A stretch of 64,000 nt of DNA from Ga0077527 sp964433345 (GCA_964433345.1 CAYSQJ010000005.1:124001-188000); one strand, 5' to 3'; shown: positions 8,060 to 16,831, numbered from the stretch's first letter. The notes: generated by a model not told the origin, from the letters alone. Translations and numbers: made by a program.

Positions 8060-9541
8060 ATGTTGCAGAAAGCCAAGCCGCCCATCGACCTGAAAGATCC
8101 GGGTCTGTTCCGCCAGCAGTGCTACATCGACGGCGCGTGGGTCGATGCCGATGACAAGTCGACCTTGACCGTGGTCAACCCGGCGACCGGCGTGCCTGTC
8201 GGCACGGTGCCGAAAATGGGTGTTGCCGAAACCCGCCGCGCGATCGAGGCTGCCAACGCCGCATGGCCGGCGTGGCGGGCGAAGACCGCCAAGGAGCGCT
8301 CGATCATCCTGCGCAAGTGGTTCGAGCTGATGATGGCGAACCAGGAGGATCTGGCGAAGCTGATGACCGTCGAGCAGGGCAAGCCGATCGCCGAATCGCG
8401 CGGCGAGGTTGCCTACGGCGCCTCCTTCATCGAGTGGTTTGCCGAGGAAGGCAAGCGCATCTACGGCGAAACCATCCCGACCCATGCGTCGGACAAGCGC
8501 ATTGTCGTCATCAAGCAGCCGATCGGTGTCTGCGCCGCGGTGACGCCGTGGAATTTCCCCAACGCGATGATCACGCGCAAGGCCGGTCCGGCGCTGGCTG
8601 CCGGCTGCACGATGGTGATCAAGCCGGCGTCGCAGACGCCTTATTCGGCGCTGGCACTGTGTGAACTGGCCGAACGCGCCGGCATCCCGAAAGGCGTGCT
8701 GTCGGTGGTGACCGGTTCCGCCGGCCCCATCGGCAAGGAACTGACGACCAGTCCGCTGGTGCGCAAGTTCACCTTCACCGGGTCTACCGAAGTCGGCAAG
8801 CTGCTGATGCAGCAGTGCGCGGGCACCGTGAAGAAAGTTTCGCTGGAGCTGGGTGGCAACGCACCCTTCATCGTGTTCGAAGACGCCGACCTCGCATCCG
8901 CGGTCGAGGGGGCGATGGCCTCCAAGTACCGCAACACCGGCCAGACCTGCGTCTGCGCCAACCGCATATTTGTGCAGGACGGGGTCTACGACAAATTCTC
9001 GAACATGCTTGCCGAGCGCGTTTCGCAGATGAAAGTCGGCAACGGGCTCGAGGACGGCAATGCCCAGGGCCCGCTGATCGACATGAAGGCGGTGGAGAAG
9101 GTCGAGGAGCACATCGCCGATGCCGTCGCCAAGGGCGCGAAAATCCTGACCGGCGGCAAGCGCCACGAGAAGGGCGGACAGTTCTTCCAGCCGACCGTGC
9201 TTGCCAACGTCACCACCGACATGAAAGTGACCCACGAGGAAACCTTCGGTCCGGTGGCGCCGCTGTACCGTTTCAAGACCGAAGAAGAGCTGCTGAGGCT
9301 GGCGAACGACACCGAATACGGTCTCGCCTCCTATTTCTACAGCCGCGACATCGGACGCATCTGGCGCATCGCGGAAGGCCTGGAAACGGGCATCGTCGGC
9401 ATCAACGTCGGCATCATCTCCAACGAAATCGCGCCCTTCGGTGGCATGAAGGAATCGGGTATCGGCCGCGAGGGATCGAAATACGGCATCGAGGAGTTTG
9501 TCGAGGTTAAGTACCTGTGCATCGGCGATGTGAATAAATAA
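8060..9541 (+). CDS. gabD: NAD(P)-dependent succinate-semialdehyde dehydrogenase
   Basis: 493 residues, the normal length for the aldehyde dehydrogenase superfamily. Landmarks are the TPWNFPNAMITRK segment, the cofactor motif FTGSTEVGKLL, the general base Glu in LELGGNAPF, and the nucleophile Cys297 in NTGQTCVCANR. The C-terminal EIAPFGGMKESGIGREG matches the GabD subgroup. The enzyme oxidises succinate semialdehyde to succinate, the last step of 4-aminobutyrate and related catabolism. No gabT is near, so the semialdehyde source here is unknown. One of the AT-rich repeat elements begins at its stop codon. Confidence 0.93.
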   Translation: MLQKAKPPIDLKDPGLFRQQCYIDGAWVDADDKSTLTVVNPATGVPVGTVPKMGVAETRRAIEAANAAWPAWRAKTAKERSIILRKWFELMMANQEDLAKLMTVEQGKPIAESRGEVAYGASFIEWFAEEGKRIYGETIPTHASDKRIVVIKQPIGVCAAVTPWNFPNAMITRKAGPALAAGCTMVIKPASQTPYSALALCELAERAGIPKGVLSVVTGSAGPIGKELTTSPLVRKFTFTGSTEVGKLLMQQCAGTVKKVSLELGGNAPFIVFEDADLASAVEGAMASKYRNTGQTCVCANRIFVQDGVYDKFSNMLAERVSQMKVGNGLEDGNAQGPLIDMKAVEKVEEHIADAVAKGAKILTGGKRHEKGGQFFQPTVLANVTTDMKVTHEETFGPVAPLYRFKTEEELLRLANDTEYGLASYFYSRDIGRIWRIAEGLETGIVGINVGIISNEIAPFGGMKESGIGREGSKYGIEEFVEVKYLCIGDVNK

Positions 9542-9563
9542 TTCAATAAAATCAATTATTTAC
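9541..9563 (-). repeat. AT-rich element, copy 1
   Basis: On the minus strand this reads GTAAATAATTGATTTTATTG followed by AAT. It contains AATCAATTATTTA (9550-9562, plus strand), a perfect match to the IHF consensus WATCAANNNNTTR. It lies between the gabD stop and the VOC gene and is part of the eight-copy family described in the findings. Confidence 0.6.
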
Positions 9564-9645
9564 ATCGATATATACTTTGCTTTCCCGGCTTCCGGTCATC
9601 GCCGCCGCAGTCCCTGCCGCGGCGGTTCCGTTTCAGGTGCGCTGA

Positions 9646-10068
9646 ATGTTCAGCATTCTCGGCCTTGATCATGTCGTGCTGCGCGCGGCGAATCTGCCGC
9701 GCATGGTGAAGTTCTATTGCGAGGTGCTCGGCTGCACGCTGGAGAAGGAGCGCGAGGACCTCGGCATGACACAGCTGCGCGCGGGCAGTGCGCTGATCGA
9801 CCTCGTTGCAGTGGACGGCGAGATCGGCCGCCGCGGCGGCGCTGCACCGGGAACGGAAGGGCGCAACATGGACCACCTCTGCCTGCGCATCGAGCCTTTC
9901 GATCCCGGCGCGTTGAGTGCACACCTGCTGCGCCATGGCGTGGTGCCCGGCGAGATCAAGCCGCGTTACGGTGCCGACGGGCAGGGGCCTTCGCTGTACC
10001 TGAGCGATCCCGAAGGCAATGTCGTCGAACTGAAGGGGCCGCCGGAGCATCGTCCGGCGGCGCGCTGA
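9646..10068 (+). CDS. VOC-family (glyoxalase/dioxygenase fold) protein
   Basis: 140 residues forming one vicinal-oxygen-chelate module pair. The first beta-alpha unit is LGLDHVVLRAANLPRMVKFY; the second starts at NMDHLCLRI and ends with LYLSDPEGNVVELKG. Candidate metal ligands are the His in LDHVVL, the His in MDHLCL and the Glu in NVVELKG. Members include glyoxalases, epimerases and fosfomycin-type resistance proteins, and the substrate cannot be told from the sequence. It is flanked by gabD and a convergent dehydrogenase gene. Confidence 0.85.
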   Translation: MFSILGLDHVVLRAANLPRMVKFYCEVLGCTLEKEREDLGMTQLRAGSALIDLVAVDGEIGRRGGAAPGTEGRNMDHLCLRIEPFDPGALSAHLLRHGVVPGEIKPRYGADGQGPSLYLSDPEGNVVELKGPPEHRPAAR

Positions 10069-10083
10069 ACGGCAGTTGTCAGT

Positions 10084-11139
10084 TCAGAGGGCGGCGGCCA
10101 GCTGCTGCGCGTAGGCGCGGGTGCCGAGCTTGCCGCCGAGATCCGGCGTGCGGGTGTCGGGCGACTGCAGCGAGGCGTCGATCGCGGCCTCGAGTGCTTT
10201 CGCGGCGGCATCGAATTCAGGGCGCCGGTGTTTCGCAGCCAGCCATTCCAGCAGCATCGCCGAAGATAGCAGCAGCGATACCGGGTTGGCCTTGTCCTGG
10301 CCGGCGATGTCCGGCGCCGAACCATGCTGGGCCTGTGCGCAACAGGCGTCGTCGCCGGTCATCGTCGAGCCGGCGAGACCGAGACCGCCGGAAATTTCCG
10401 AAGCCTCGTCAGACAGGATGTCGCCGAACATGTTGCCGGTGACGATGCAGTCGAAGCGGTCCGGAATGCGCACCAGCAGCGCGGCCATGGCATCGACGAT
10501 TTTCTCGTCGAGTTCGACGTCCGGGTAATTCTTCGCCACTGCGCGCACTTCGCGCAGGAACAGGCCGTCGGACATGTGCAGCACGTTGGCCTTGTGCACG
10601 GCGGTGACTTTTTTGCGCCGCCGCCGAGCCCACTCGAAGGCAACCTCGGCGATGCGCCGCGACTGCCGGGCCGTGACCTTGCGGATGGCGATCGCGACGT
10701 CCTCGGTAGGCATGAATTCGCCGCGGCCCATGAACATGTTGCGGTCGCCGTAAAAGCCCTCGGTGCATTCGCGGAAAATCACCAGGTCGATAGGCTTGCC
10801 GGTGAGGCCGACGCCCATGCGCGATTTCGCGGGACGGATGTTGGCGAAGAGGTCGAGTTGCACCCGCAGCCAGCCGGAGGGATTGATGCCGCCCTGTTCC
10901 TTCGGCGGGTAGTCGAGGTGGGATACCGGGCCGAGGATGATGCCGGGCGCTGTGCGCGCAGCCTGCTGGATGTCCTCGGGGAAGGTCGAGCCGCGGGCCT
11001 TGAGCGCCGCGAATCCGATCTCGCGGATGTCCCATTCGAGGCCGAGCTTGAATTTTGAATTGGCACGGTCGAGGACGGCGAGCGTTGCTGAGGTGATTTC
11101 GGGGCCGATGCCGTCGCCGGGGAGGACGAGGATTTTCAT
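10084..11139 (-). CDS. Isocitrate/isopropylmalate dehydrogenase-family enzyme (paralogue 1)
   Basis: 351 residues from ATG at 11139. The frame extends further upstream, but that part is not family-like. Landmarks are KILVLPGDGIGPEI at the N-terminus, the substrate loop LRVQLDLFANIRPAKS, the catalytic Lys in AVHKANVLHMSDG, and the metal-binding Asp segment NMFGDILSDEASEI. The cofactor region HGSAPDIAGQDKANPVS suggests NAD. Known members oxidatively decarboxylate 3-isopropylmalate, isocitrate, homoisocitrate or tartrate. No leu genes adjoin it, so a catabolic hydroxyacid substrate is more likely than leucine synthesis. A second paralogue occurs near 48 kb. Confidence 0.85.
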   Translation of the reverse strand: MKILVLPGDGIGPEITSATLAVLDRANSKFKLGLEWDIREIGFAALKARGSTFPEDIQQAARTAPGIILGPVSHLDYPPKEQGGINPSGWLRVQLDLFANIRPAKSRMGVGLTGKPIDLVIFRECTEGFYGDRNMFMGRGEFMPTEDVAIAIRKVTARQSRRIAEVAFEWARRRRKKVTAVHKANVLHMSDGLFLREVRAVAKNYPDVELDEKIVDAMAALLVRIPDRFDCIVTGNMFGDILSDEASEISGGLGLAGSTMTGDDACCAQAQHGSAPDIAGQDKANPVSLLLSSAMLLEWLAAKHRRPEFDAAAKALEAAIDASLQSPDTRTPDLGGKLGTRAYAQQLAAAL

Positions 11140-11231
11140 TGCGGTACCTGTTATGGTGGGGCGAGAATTGTAGCAGCGCCGCTGCATCATCCGGCGCGCC
11201 TTGCACCCAACAAACCGCAAAAGTCCACCAC

Positions 11232-12023
11232 ATGCCGCGCGTCGTTGCCCTATATCGCTACCCTGTCAAAGGTTTCACTCCGGAGCCTTGCACTGCACTG
11301 ACTGTGCTGCCCGAAGGCCGGGTCGCGGGTGATCGCGTGCTCGCATTCCGTTTTGCCAATGCTCCGGTCGCCGATGACCGGTGGTGCCGCAAGTACGAAG
11401 GCATCGTGCTGGCGAACACGCCGGAGTTGGCGCGACTGACCACGCAGTTTGACCCCCGCGGATTGCGCTTGAAGATCGCACTGGGCAGCCAGGTGCTGGC
11501 TGATGAAGCACTGGATGACGCCGGTCGTGCGCGTCTGGTGGAGGCGCTGACCGCTTATGTGCTGAGCCTGAAGGAACACCCCTTGCGCAACCACCCGGGC
11601 CGCCTGCCGCTGAAGCTGGTCGGCGACGGCGTCCATCCGCGTTACCAGGACAACGAGGCAGGGCAGGTGACGCTGCACAGTCGCGAGACCATCGCCTCGG
11701 CGGCCGCTGCGCTGAACGAACCGAAGCTGAGCGAGCACCGATTCCGCCACAACATCGTGATCGAGGGTGTCGAGGCCTGGGAGGAACAATCCTGGCTCGG
11801 GCGCGGTATCCGCATCGGTGGTGTCGAGTTCGACGTAGTGAAGCCCAAGGTGCGCTGCCTGGCGACCCATGCCAACCCGGTCACCGGGGAGCGTGACCTG
11901 CAGGTCATGCAGCAACTGATGCGCGCGTTTGCGCAAAAGGAGCCGGTGCTGGGCGTCGGCATGCTGACGCGCGGGGCAGGTGGCGAGGTGCGCATCGGTG
12001 ACGACATCCGCCTGATCGGCTGA
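11232..12023 (+). CDS. MOSC-domain protein
   Basis: 263 residues from ATG 11232. The N-terminal beta-barrel domain (ALYRYPVKGFTPEPC, VLPEGRVAGDRVLAF) is followed by the MOSC domain (LSEHRFRHNIVIEGVEAWEE, and the conserved Cys in PKVRCLATHANPVTGERD). MOSC proteins relate to molybdenum-cofactor sulfurases and YcbX-type reductases. No molybdenum gene is adjacent. The frame is open upstream, but the domain begins right at this start. The gene is divergent from the isopropylmalate-dehydrogenase-like gene. Confidence 0.87.
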   Translation: MPRVVALYRYPVKGFTPEPCTALTVLPEGRVAGDRVLAFRFANAPVADDRWCRKYEGIVLANTPELARLTTQFDPRGLRLKIALGSQVLADEALDDAGRARLVEALTAYVLSLKEHPLRNHPGRLPLKLVGDGVHPRYQDNEAGQVTLHSRETIASAAAALNEPKLSEHRFRHNIVIEGVEAWEEQSWLGRGIRIGGVEFDVVKPKVRCLATHANPVTGERDLQVMQQLMRAFAQKEPVLGVGMLTRGAGGEVRIGDDIRLIG

Positions 12024-12065
12024 ATCCATGGCTTGCGGCCCATCGCTGCTGAAACTAGAATCCGA

Positions 12066-12262
12066 TCACCCGCAGGAGAGTGAACCCTGGTCCAGCGCCG
12101 GGGTTCCGCCGAAGGCGCAATCCCTCATGATCGCTCAGGCAAACATACTGCGGGTGGCAGTAGCCGATCTGGAGAGCGGTCACGCGATTCTGCAGTGACC
12201 CACCGAAGGGGCACACGGGTGAAGGCCCGTAAAACTCTCAGGTAAACGGACAGGGAGGGCGG
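12066..12262 (+). promoter_or_regulatory. Tandem glycine riboswitch
   Basis: Two adjacent glycine aptamers are visible. The first is closed by CACCCGCAG/CTGCGGGTG (12066-12074 with 12149-12157) and has GGAGAG, CCGCCGAAGGCGCAA and GCTCAGGCAAA. The second begins GGAGAGCGGTCACGCG and carries CACCGAAGGGGCACACGGG and CTCTCAGGTAAACGGACAG. Downstream are a stable CGGAGC/GCTCCG hairpin (12264-12279) and a stem at 12310-12322 that buries the ribosome-binding site of dadA. Glycine binding therefore likely controls dadA translation. Confidence 0.93.
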
Positions 12263-12309
12263 CGCGGAGCAAAAGCTCCGTCTGCTCATCCATTGTTCGA
12301 GTCCTTACG

Positions 12310-12322
12310 GACCTGAGAGGTC
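12310..12322 (+). promoter_or_regulatory. Shine-Dalgarno-sequestering hairpin of dadA
   Basis: GACCT (12310-12314) pairs with AGGTC (12318-12322) and closes over the GAGAGG that serves as ribosome-binding site for ATG 12326. A competing stem, GTCC (12301-12304) with GGAC (12309-12312), shares three bases with the first. The two folds exclude each other, as expected for a riboswitch expression platform. Confidence 0.5.
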
Positions 12323-12325
12323 AAC

Positions 12326-13582
12326 ATGCGAGTCATCGTGCTCGGTGCCGGCGTGGTCGGCACCGCGGCGGCGTGGTTTCTCAACCGCGCCGGCCATGAA
12401 GTCAGCGTCATCGATCGTCAGCCCGCTGCGGGCATGGAAACCAGCTACGCCAACGGCGGGCAGATTTCTGTCAGCCATGCCGAGCCCTGGGCCAACCCTT
12501 CGGCGCCGTACAAGGTACTGAAGTGGCTGTTCCGCGAGGATGCGCCGCTGCTGTTTCGCCCGCGCCTGGACTGGGCACAATTGCGCTGGTGCCTGGATTT
12601 CCTGCGCGAATGCACGCCGGCGCGCACCCGCCGCAACATCACGCAGATCGTCAATCTCGGCCTCTACAGCCGGCACATCCTGAAAGCGCTGCGCGCGGAG
12701 ACCGGCATCCGTTACGACCATCTCGAGCGCGGCATCCTGCATTTTTACACCAGCCGGCAGGAATTCGATGCCGCGCAGGAGCCGGCGCGCATCATGCGCG
12801 AGCTGGGCTGCGAACTGGACATGAAAACGCCGGAAGAATGTGTTGCCATCGAGCCCGCGCTCGCCGGCGCCCGCCATCTGCTGGTCGGGGGCAGCATGAC
12901 GCCTTCCGACGAATCGGGCGACGCGCACCAGTTCACCCGGCAACTGGCGCTGCTGTGCGCGGCACGCGGCGTGCGTCATCACTACGACACCACCATCCTC
13001 GCGCTGGATGCCGCGGGCGGGCGCATCGCCGGAGTGAGGGTGCGTGATCGGGAGGGTTCCCGCCTGATGCAGGCGGATGCCTATGTGCTGGCACTGGGCA
13101 GCTACAGCGCCGGGCTGGCGGCGCCGCTGGGCATCCGCCTGGCGATTTATCCGGCCAAGGGTTATTCGGTAACGATGCCGGTGCGTGAACCCGCGCGAGC
13201 CCACCACGTCAGTCTGACCGACGACGAATACAAGCTGGTGTTCTCGCGCCTCGGCGACCGGCTGCGCATCGCCGGCACCTGCGAGCTCAACGGCTACAAC
13301 ACCGAACTGAACGAATTGCGCTGCCAGGCGATTGTCCGGCGGGTGGAGGAGCTGTTTCCCGGAGGGGGCGACACCGCAAAAACCGAATTCTGGACCGGGC
13401 TGCGTCCGGCGACGCCGTCGAATGTGCCGTATATCGGTGCCACGCGTTATCCCAACCTGTTTCTCGACACCGGGCACGGCACGCTCGGCTGGACCCACGC
13501 CTGCGGTTCGGGCCAGGCCATCGCCGACATCGTTTCGGGGCGGCGCCCTGAGGTGGATTTCGCGTTCACCAGCCCGGCCTAG
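12326..13582 (+). CDS. dadA: D-amino-acid dehydrogenase (FAD-dependent)
   Basis: 418 residues, the usual DadA length. The N-terminal FAD-binding motif is VIVLGAGVVGTAAAWFL. The family segments METSYANGGQISVSHAEPWA and GLRPATPSNVPYIG and the C-terminal GHGTLGWTHACGSG follow. The membrane-associated enzyme oxidises D-amino acids to 2-oxo acids and ammonia and passes electrons to the respiratory chain. Placement behind a glycine riboswitch implies induction when glycine is abundant and suggests that glycine or a related amino acid is a physiological signal or substrate. Confidence 0.92.
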   Translation: MRVIVLGAGVVGTAAAWFLNRAGHEVSVIDRQPAAGMETSYANGGQISVSHAEPWANPSAPYKVLKWLFREDAPLLFRPRLDWAQLRWCLDFLRECTPARTRRNITQIVNLGLYSRHILKALRAETGIRYDHLERGILHFYTSRQEFDAAQEPARIMRELGCELDMKTPEECVAIEPALAGARHLLVGGSMTPSDESGDAHQFTRQLALLCAARGVRHHYDTTILALDAAGGRIAGVRVRDREGSRLMQADAYVLALGSYSAGLAAPLGIRLAIYPAKGYSVTMPVREPARAHHVSLTDDEYKLVFSRLGDRLRIAGTCELNGYNTELNELRCQAIVRRVEELFPGGGDTAKTEFWTGLRPATPSNVPYIGATRYPNLFLDTGHGTLGWTHACGSGQAIADIVSGRRPEVDFAFTSPA

Positions 13583-13616
13583 CGGTGCGGGCACGGCCAG
13601 TGTCTTTCTTGTGCTG

Positions 13617-13637
13617 ATTGTATTCAGTGTATACAAT
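13617..13637. promoter_or_regulatory. Probable GntR-family operator
   Basis: The inverted repeat TTGTAT...ATACAA (13618-13623 and 13631-13636) contains the exact palindrome TGTATACA (13628-13635). FCD-subfamily GntR regulators typically bind such (T)TGTATACAA sites. A GntR/FCD gene lies one gene downstream, and the site sits about 60 bases before the dioxygenase start, where it would overlap the promoter. Autoregulation of the two-gene unit is inferred. Confidence 0.55.
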
Positions 13638-13695
13638 CTTTGCTTACCCACCGGACAGGCCGGCGGACCGCCCGACTGAGGAAGGAGCAGCGAAC

Positions 13696-14643
13696 ATGGA
13701 AGCAGCGCAACGCATACCGGAGACCCCGTTCAATCGCCCCGAGCAGGTGGAAGTGGTGCCAAGCGGTGGTGCCCTCGGCGCAGAAATCCGCGGCATGGAT
13801 CTGTCGCAGCCGGTGCCTGAAGCCACACGCCAGCTGCTGCGCCAGGCCTGGGCCGATCACCTGGTGCTGTTCTGGCGCGGTCAGAACCTGCCTGATGAAT
13901 CGCTGCTGGCGGCGGCGAAAATCTTCGGCGTCACCAAGGAGCCCGCCGCGCGCAAATATCAGCTTGCCGGCGGCTACAAGATCGGCGGCAAGATCGTGCC
14001 GCTGCATCCCCACCTGTCACTGATCAGCAACCTCGACGAGAACGGCTTGCCGGTCAAGGACAACGGCGCGCTGGGCAGCTATGAAGTGGTCTGGCACAGC
14101 GACAATTCCTATGTCCAGGTTCCGCCGGCGGGCAGCATGCTCTATTCGGTGGTGATTCCGGTCAACGGCGGCGGGGATACCTGGTTCAACAACCAGTACA
14201 TGGCTTACGACGAGCTGTCTGAGGAACTGAAGGCGGCGATCAAGGGCAAATCACAGGTGCACGATGCCAGCCGCAACAGCGCCGGCGTGCTGCGCCCGAC
14301 GGTGCAAATGCCGACAAAGCCGGAAGAGGTGCCGGGACCGGCGCATCCGCTGGTGCGCATCCATCCCGCGACCGGCAAGCGTGCGCTGTACCTCGGGCGT
14401 CGCCGTGACTGGCCGTCCAACTACATCATTGGCATGTCGAACGAGGACAGCGAGGCCCTGCTCGACAGGCTCTGGGCGCATGCCACCCAGCCCAAGTACG
14501 CCTGGAAGCACAGCTGGCAGGTCGGCGACCTGGTGCTGTGGGACAACCGCTGTGCGATGCATTACCGCTCCGAAGTTGATTCCAGACAGCCGCGTGTCCT
14601 GCATCGCACCGTGATCAACGGTGAAGCGGTGATTCCCGGCTGA
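13696..14643 (+). CDS. TauD/TfdA-family Fe(II)/2-oxoglutarate dioxygenase
   Basis: 315 residues from ATG 13696, preceded by GAGGAAGGAG. An earlier in-frame ATG at 13618 lies inside the operator and was rejected. The metal triad is visible as H-x-D in VWHSDNSY and a distal His in CAMHYRSEVD. The 2-oxoglutarate Arg is likely in PRVLHRTVING. Family members hydroxylate taurine, alkyl sulfates, 2,4-D and similar acids, breaking C-S or C-O bonds. The substrate here is unknown. The stop overlaps the start of the GntR regulator by one base (TGATG). Confidence 0.88.
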   Translation: MEAAQRIPETPFNRPEQVEVVPSGGALGAEIRGMDLSQPVPEATRQLLRQAWADHLVLFWRGQNLPDESLLAAAKIFGVTKEPAARKYQLAGGYKIGGKIVPLHPHLSLISNLDENGLPVKDNGALGSYEVVWHSDNSYVQVPPAGSMLYSVVIPVNGGGDTWFNNQYMAYDELSEELKAAIKGKSQVHDASRNSAGVLRPTVQMPTKPEEVPGPAHPLVRIHPATGKRALYLGRRRDWPSNYIIGMSNEDSEALLDRLWAHATQPKYAWKHSWQVGDLVLWDNRCAMHYRSEVDSRQPRVLHRTVINGEAVIPG

Positions 14644-15434
14644 TGGCGTCGCGCAGCCGCAGCAGGCGGGCTGTCCGCAGCGCTCCCGACGAAGATGCCT
14701 TGCAGCGCATCAGCGCGCGGCGCAGTCCCGCCGGCGGGACTGCGCGTTCCCTCGCCGAAGTGGCCTGCGATGAAATCCGCCGCGCCATCCGTGAAGGACG
14801 CATCGCCACCGGCGCACACCTCACTGAAGTCGACGTCGCTGCCTGGCTGGGCATGAGTCGCACTCCCGTGCGTGAAGCGATGCGCCGCCTGCAAAGCGAA
14901 GGCCTGCTGCTCAACCAGCCGTTCCGCGGCGCGCTGGTGATGCGGCTGGATGTCGAGGACATGCGGCAGATGTTCGCGGTGCGCGAACTGCTGGAGCCGG
15001 CGGCTGCGGCCGCCTGCGCCGCGCGCGCGGGGCCCGCTGAAATCGCGGCGCTGCGCGCGATCCTCGATGAGGAGGCGCTGGTACTGGACAATCCCGCGGC
15101 ACTGATTCCGCTGAACCGGCAGTTTCACGACATCATTCTCGAATGCGCGCACAACCAGTTCCTGAGCAAGGCCATCGCTGCGGTGTATGCACTGATTCCG
15201 CTGCTGGGCGATTCGAACCTGCTGGACGGCCCGCATGCCCGCGAGGCGCATGCCCAGCATCGGGCCATCGTCGATGCGATCGAGCGCCGCGACGCCGCCC
15301 GAGCCGAAGCGGTGGCGCGTGAACATGTGCGGCATTCTCTGAAAACCCGCCTCGCCCGCGTCGGTGGCGGTGCGGCAAACAGGGACACCGCGGGAAAAAC
15401 CCTCAAATCGAGGGGAAGTGAACGCGTCAAGTGA
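14643..15434 (+). CDS. GntR-family transcriptional regulator (FCD subfamily)
   Basis: 263 residues. A winged helix-turn-helix occupies residues ~35-105 (LAEVACDEIRRAIREGRI, LTEVDVAAWLGMSRTPVREA). An FCD all-helical ligand domain follows, with a metal-type D-x-x-x-H (NRQFHDIILECAHN) and a late H (REAHAQHRAIVDAI). The N-terminal ~30 residues are a basic extension. It is co-transcribed with, and overlaps by one base, the TauD-like dioxygenase. It probably binds the TGTATACA palindrome ahead of that gene and senses a carboxylate substrate or product. Confidence 0.9.
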   Translation: MASRSRSRRAVRSAPDEDALQRISARRSPAGGTARSLAEVACDEIRRAIREGRIATGAHLTEVDVAAWLGMSRTPVREAMRRLQSEGLLLNQPFRGALVMRLDVEDMRQMFAVRELLEPAAAAACAARAGPAEIAALRAILDEEALVLDNPAALIPLNRQFHDIILECAHNQFLSKAIAAVYALIPLLGDSNLLDGPHAREAHAQHRAIVDAIERRDAARAEAVAREHVRHSLKTRLARVGGGAANRDTAGKTLKSRGSERVK

Positions 15435-15620
15435 TCAGCGCGATCCAGGAACCGGTGGTTTGCTGAAATACGGTACCCTCGGCATCGTTCGTTCAGGGAA
15501 TGCCGGAATACGGAGTAATCCGGCAAAGTAGGCGGTTCGAGTGGTTTGGGATTGCTGTTTTCAGGCGAAAACATGAACGGCTTTGATTAATTGGGTAACA
15601 GATAAGGGAAGAGGTCCGGA

Positions 15621-16739
15621 ATGACTGCAACGATCAGCAAGGTCGAGGTTTTCAGCATAGGCATGCCCCTGGTGGGCACGTTCACCAGTGGCGGCGTCTC
15701 CAAGAGTGTCACCAAGTGCGTCGTGGTGAGGGTGACGGCTTCGGACGGCGCTGTCGGTATCAGCAGCATCGACCCCTCATCCACGGCCAAGTCGCCGCAT
15801 ACCGGGCCGGAGCTTGCCCTGGCCATTCGGGAACGCATTGCTCCTGCCCTGATCGGCAAGGATCCGGGCCAGATCAACCGTATCGTCGAGATGGCGACGC
15901 GGCTGACGCCGACACAGCCTGGCGCTGTCGTGGGCGTGGAACTGGCCTGCGTCGAACTCGTTTGCCGGCGATCCGGCATCGCCATGTACGATTACCTCGG
16001 CGGTGCCATTCTCGACCGCGTGCTGTTCAACGGCTGGGTCGGGGAGCTGCCGCCGGACGAAGCGGCAGCCGAAGCCGTGCGCTGGAAGGATGCCGGATTC
16101 AAGTCGATGAAGATCAAGGTGGGCAACGATGTCGGCAAGGACAGTGCCCGGGTGAAGGCTGTGCGCGATGCCGTCGGCAAGGGTATTCAGCTGCGCATGG
16201 ACGCCAACATGCAGTGCACCGTGGACCAGGCCCTGGCCTTGTGCCGCGCCGTCAAATCCTGCGACATGCAACTGTTCGAACAGCCGGTGCAGAAGGACGA
16301 TCTTGCGGGGCTGGCGCGGATTCGGCGGGAAGGCGGCATCCCGATCATGGCCGACGAATCCATCAGCGATCACCAGAGCCTGATCCGGGTGATCAAGGCG
16401 GACTGCGCCGACTTCGTCAAGTTCGGCATCAAGCAGGCTGGCGGGTTTTTGCAGGCCTCGCGCATGCTGGCGACCGCGGAGGCGGCGGGTCTACCGGTTG
16501 TGCTGGGTCACGGTTTCGGGCTGGATCTCAGCACCACGGCGGAGATCATGCTCGCCGCCACCTCGCGCAATGTCGTGCCCGGCCTGGAGTGCGTGGGGCC
16601 GCTGAAAGTGGTCGATACCGTGGCCAGGACCCGGCTCGACATCAGCCGCGGCAGCATTGCGCTGCCGTCGGGACCCGGACTGGGCATCGATCTCGATGAG
16701 GAAAAGCTGGCGCGGTACAGCCTGGAGACGCCCCACTGA
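15621..16739 (+). CDS. Enolase-superfamily enzyme, muconate-cycloisomerase subgroup (paralogue 1)
   Basis: 372 residues with the full MLE-type set. The KxK pair is Lys164/Lys166 (MKIKVG), the metal ligands are Asp194 (RMDAN), Glu220 (LFEQPV) and Asp245/Glu246 (MADES), and the second-barrel Lys is in KFGIKQAGG (Lys267/Lys271). Lysines on both sides mark the MLE subgroup, which covers muconate cycloisomerases, dipeptide epimerases and racemases. The start is preceded by GGAAGAGGTCCGG. The gene ends at a strong bidirectional terminator. A paralogue with the same motif set occurs at 42902-44032, so the two may act on related substrates. Confidence 0.87.
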   Translation: MTATISKVEVFSIGMPLVGTFTSGGVSKSVTKCVVVRVTASDGAVGISSIDPSSTAKSPHTGPELALAIRERIAPALIGKDPGQINRIVEMATRLTPTQPGAVVGVELACVELVCRRSGIAMYDYLGGAILDRVLFNGWVGELPPDEAAAEAVRWKDAGFKSMKIKVGNDVGKDSARVKAVRDAVGKGIQLRMDANMQCTVDQALALCRAVKSCDMQLFEQPVQKDDLAGLARIRREGGIPIMADESISDHQSLIRVIKADCADFVKFGIKQAGGFLQASRMLATAEAAGLPVVLGHGFGLDLSTTAEIMLAATSRNVVPGLECVGPLKVVDTVARTRLDISRGSIALPSGPGLGIDLDEEKLARYSLETPH

Positions 16740-16775
16740 GGGGCCACTGAGCTGCAATCGTCGTATTGCATGCAG

Positions 16776-16814
16776 CAACAAAAAACGGCGCACAGGGTGC
16801 GCCGTTTTTTGTTG
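16776..16814. terminator. Bidirectional intrinsic terminator
   Basis: A perfect inverted repeat CAACAAAAAACGGCGCAC / GTGCGCCGTTTTTTGTTG lies around a short loop. It is A-rich before and T-rich after the GC stem, and it sits between two convergent genes (enolase-superfamily, plus; SMP-30, minus). It should stop transcription from both sides. Confidence 0.9.
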
Positions 16815-16831
16815 CCCTGCGCCCCGCGTCG

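Noticed and set aside
12305..13651. 448-codon minus-strand frame opposite dadA
   Set aside because: Shadow of the dadA coding strand, without motifs and spanning the riboswitch platform.
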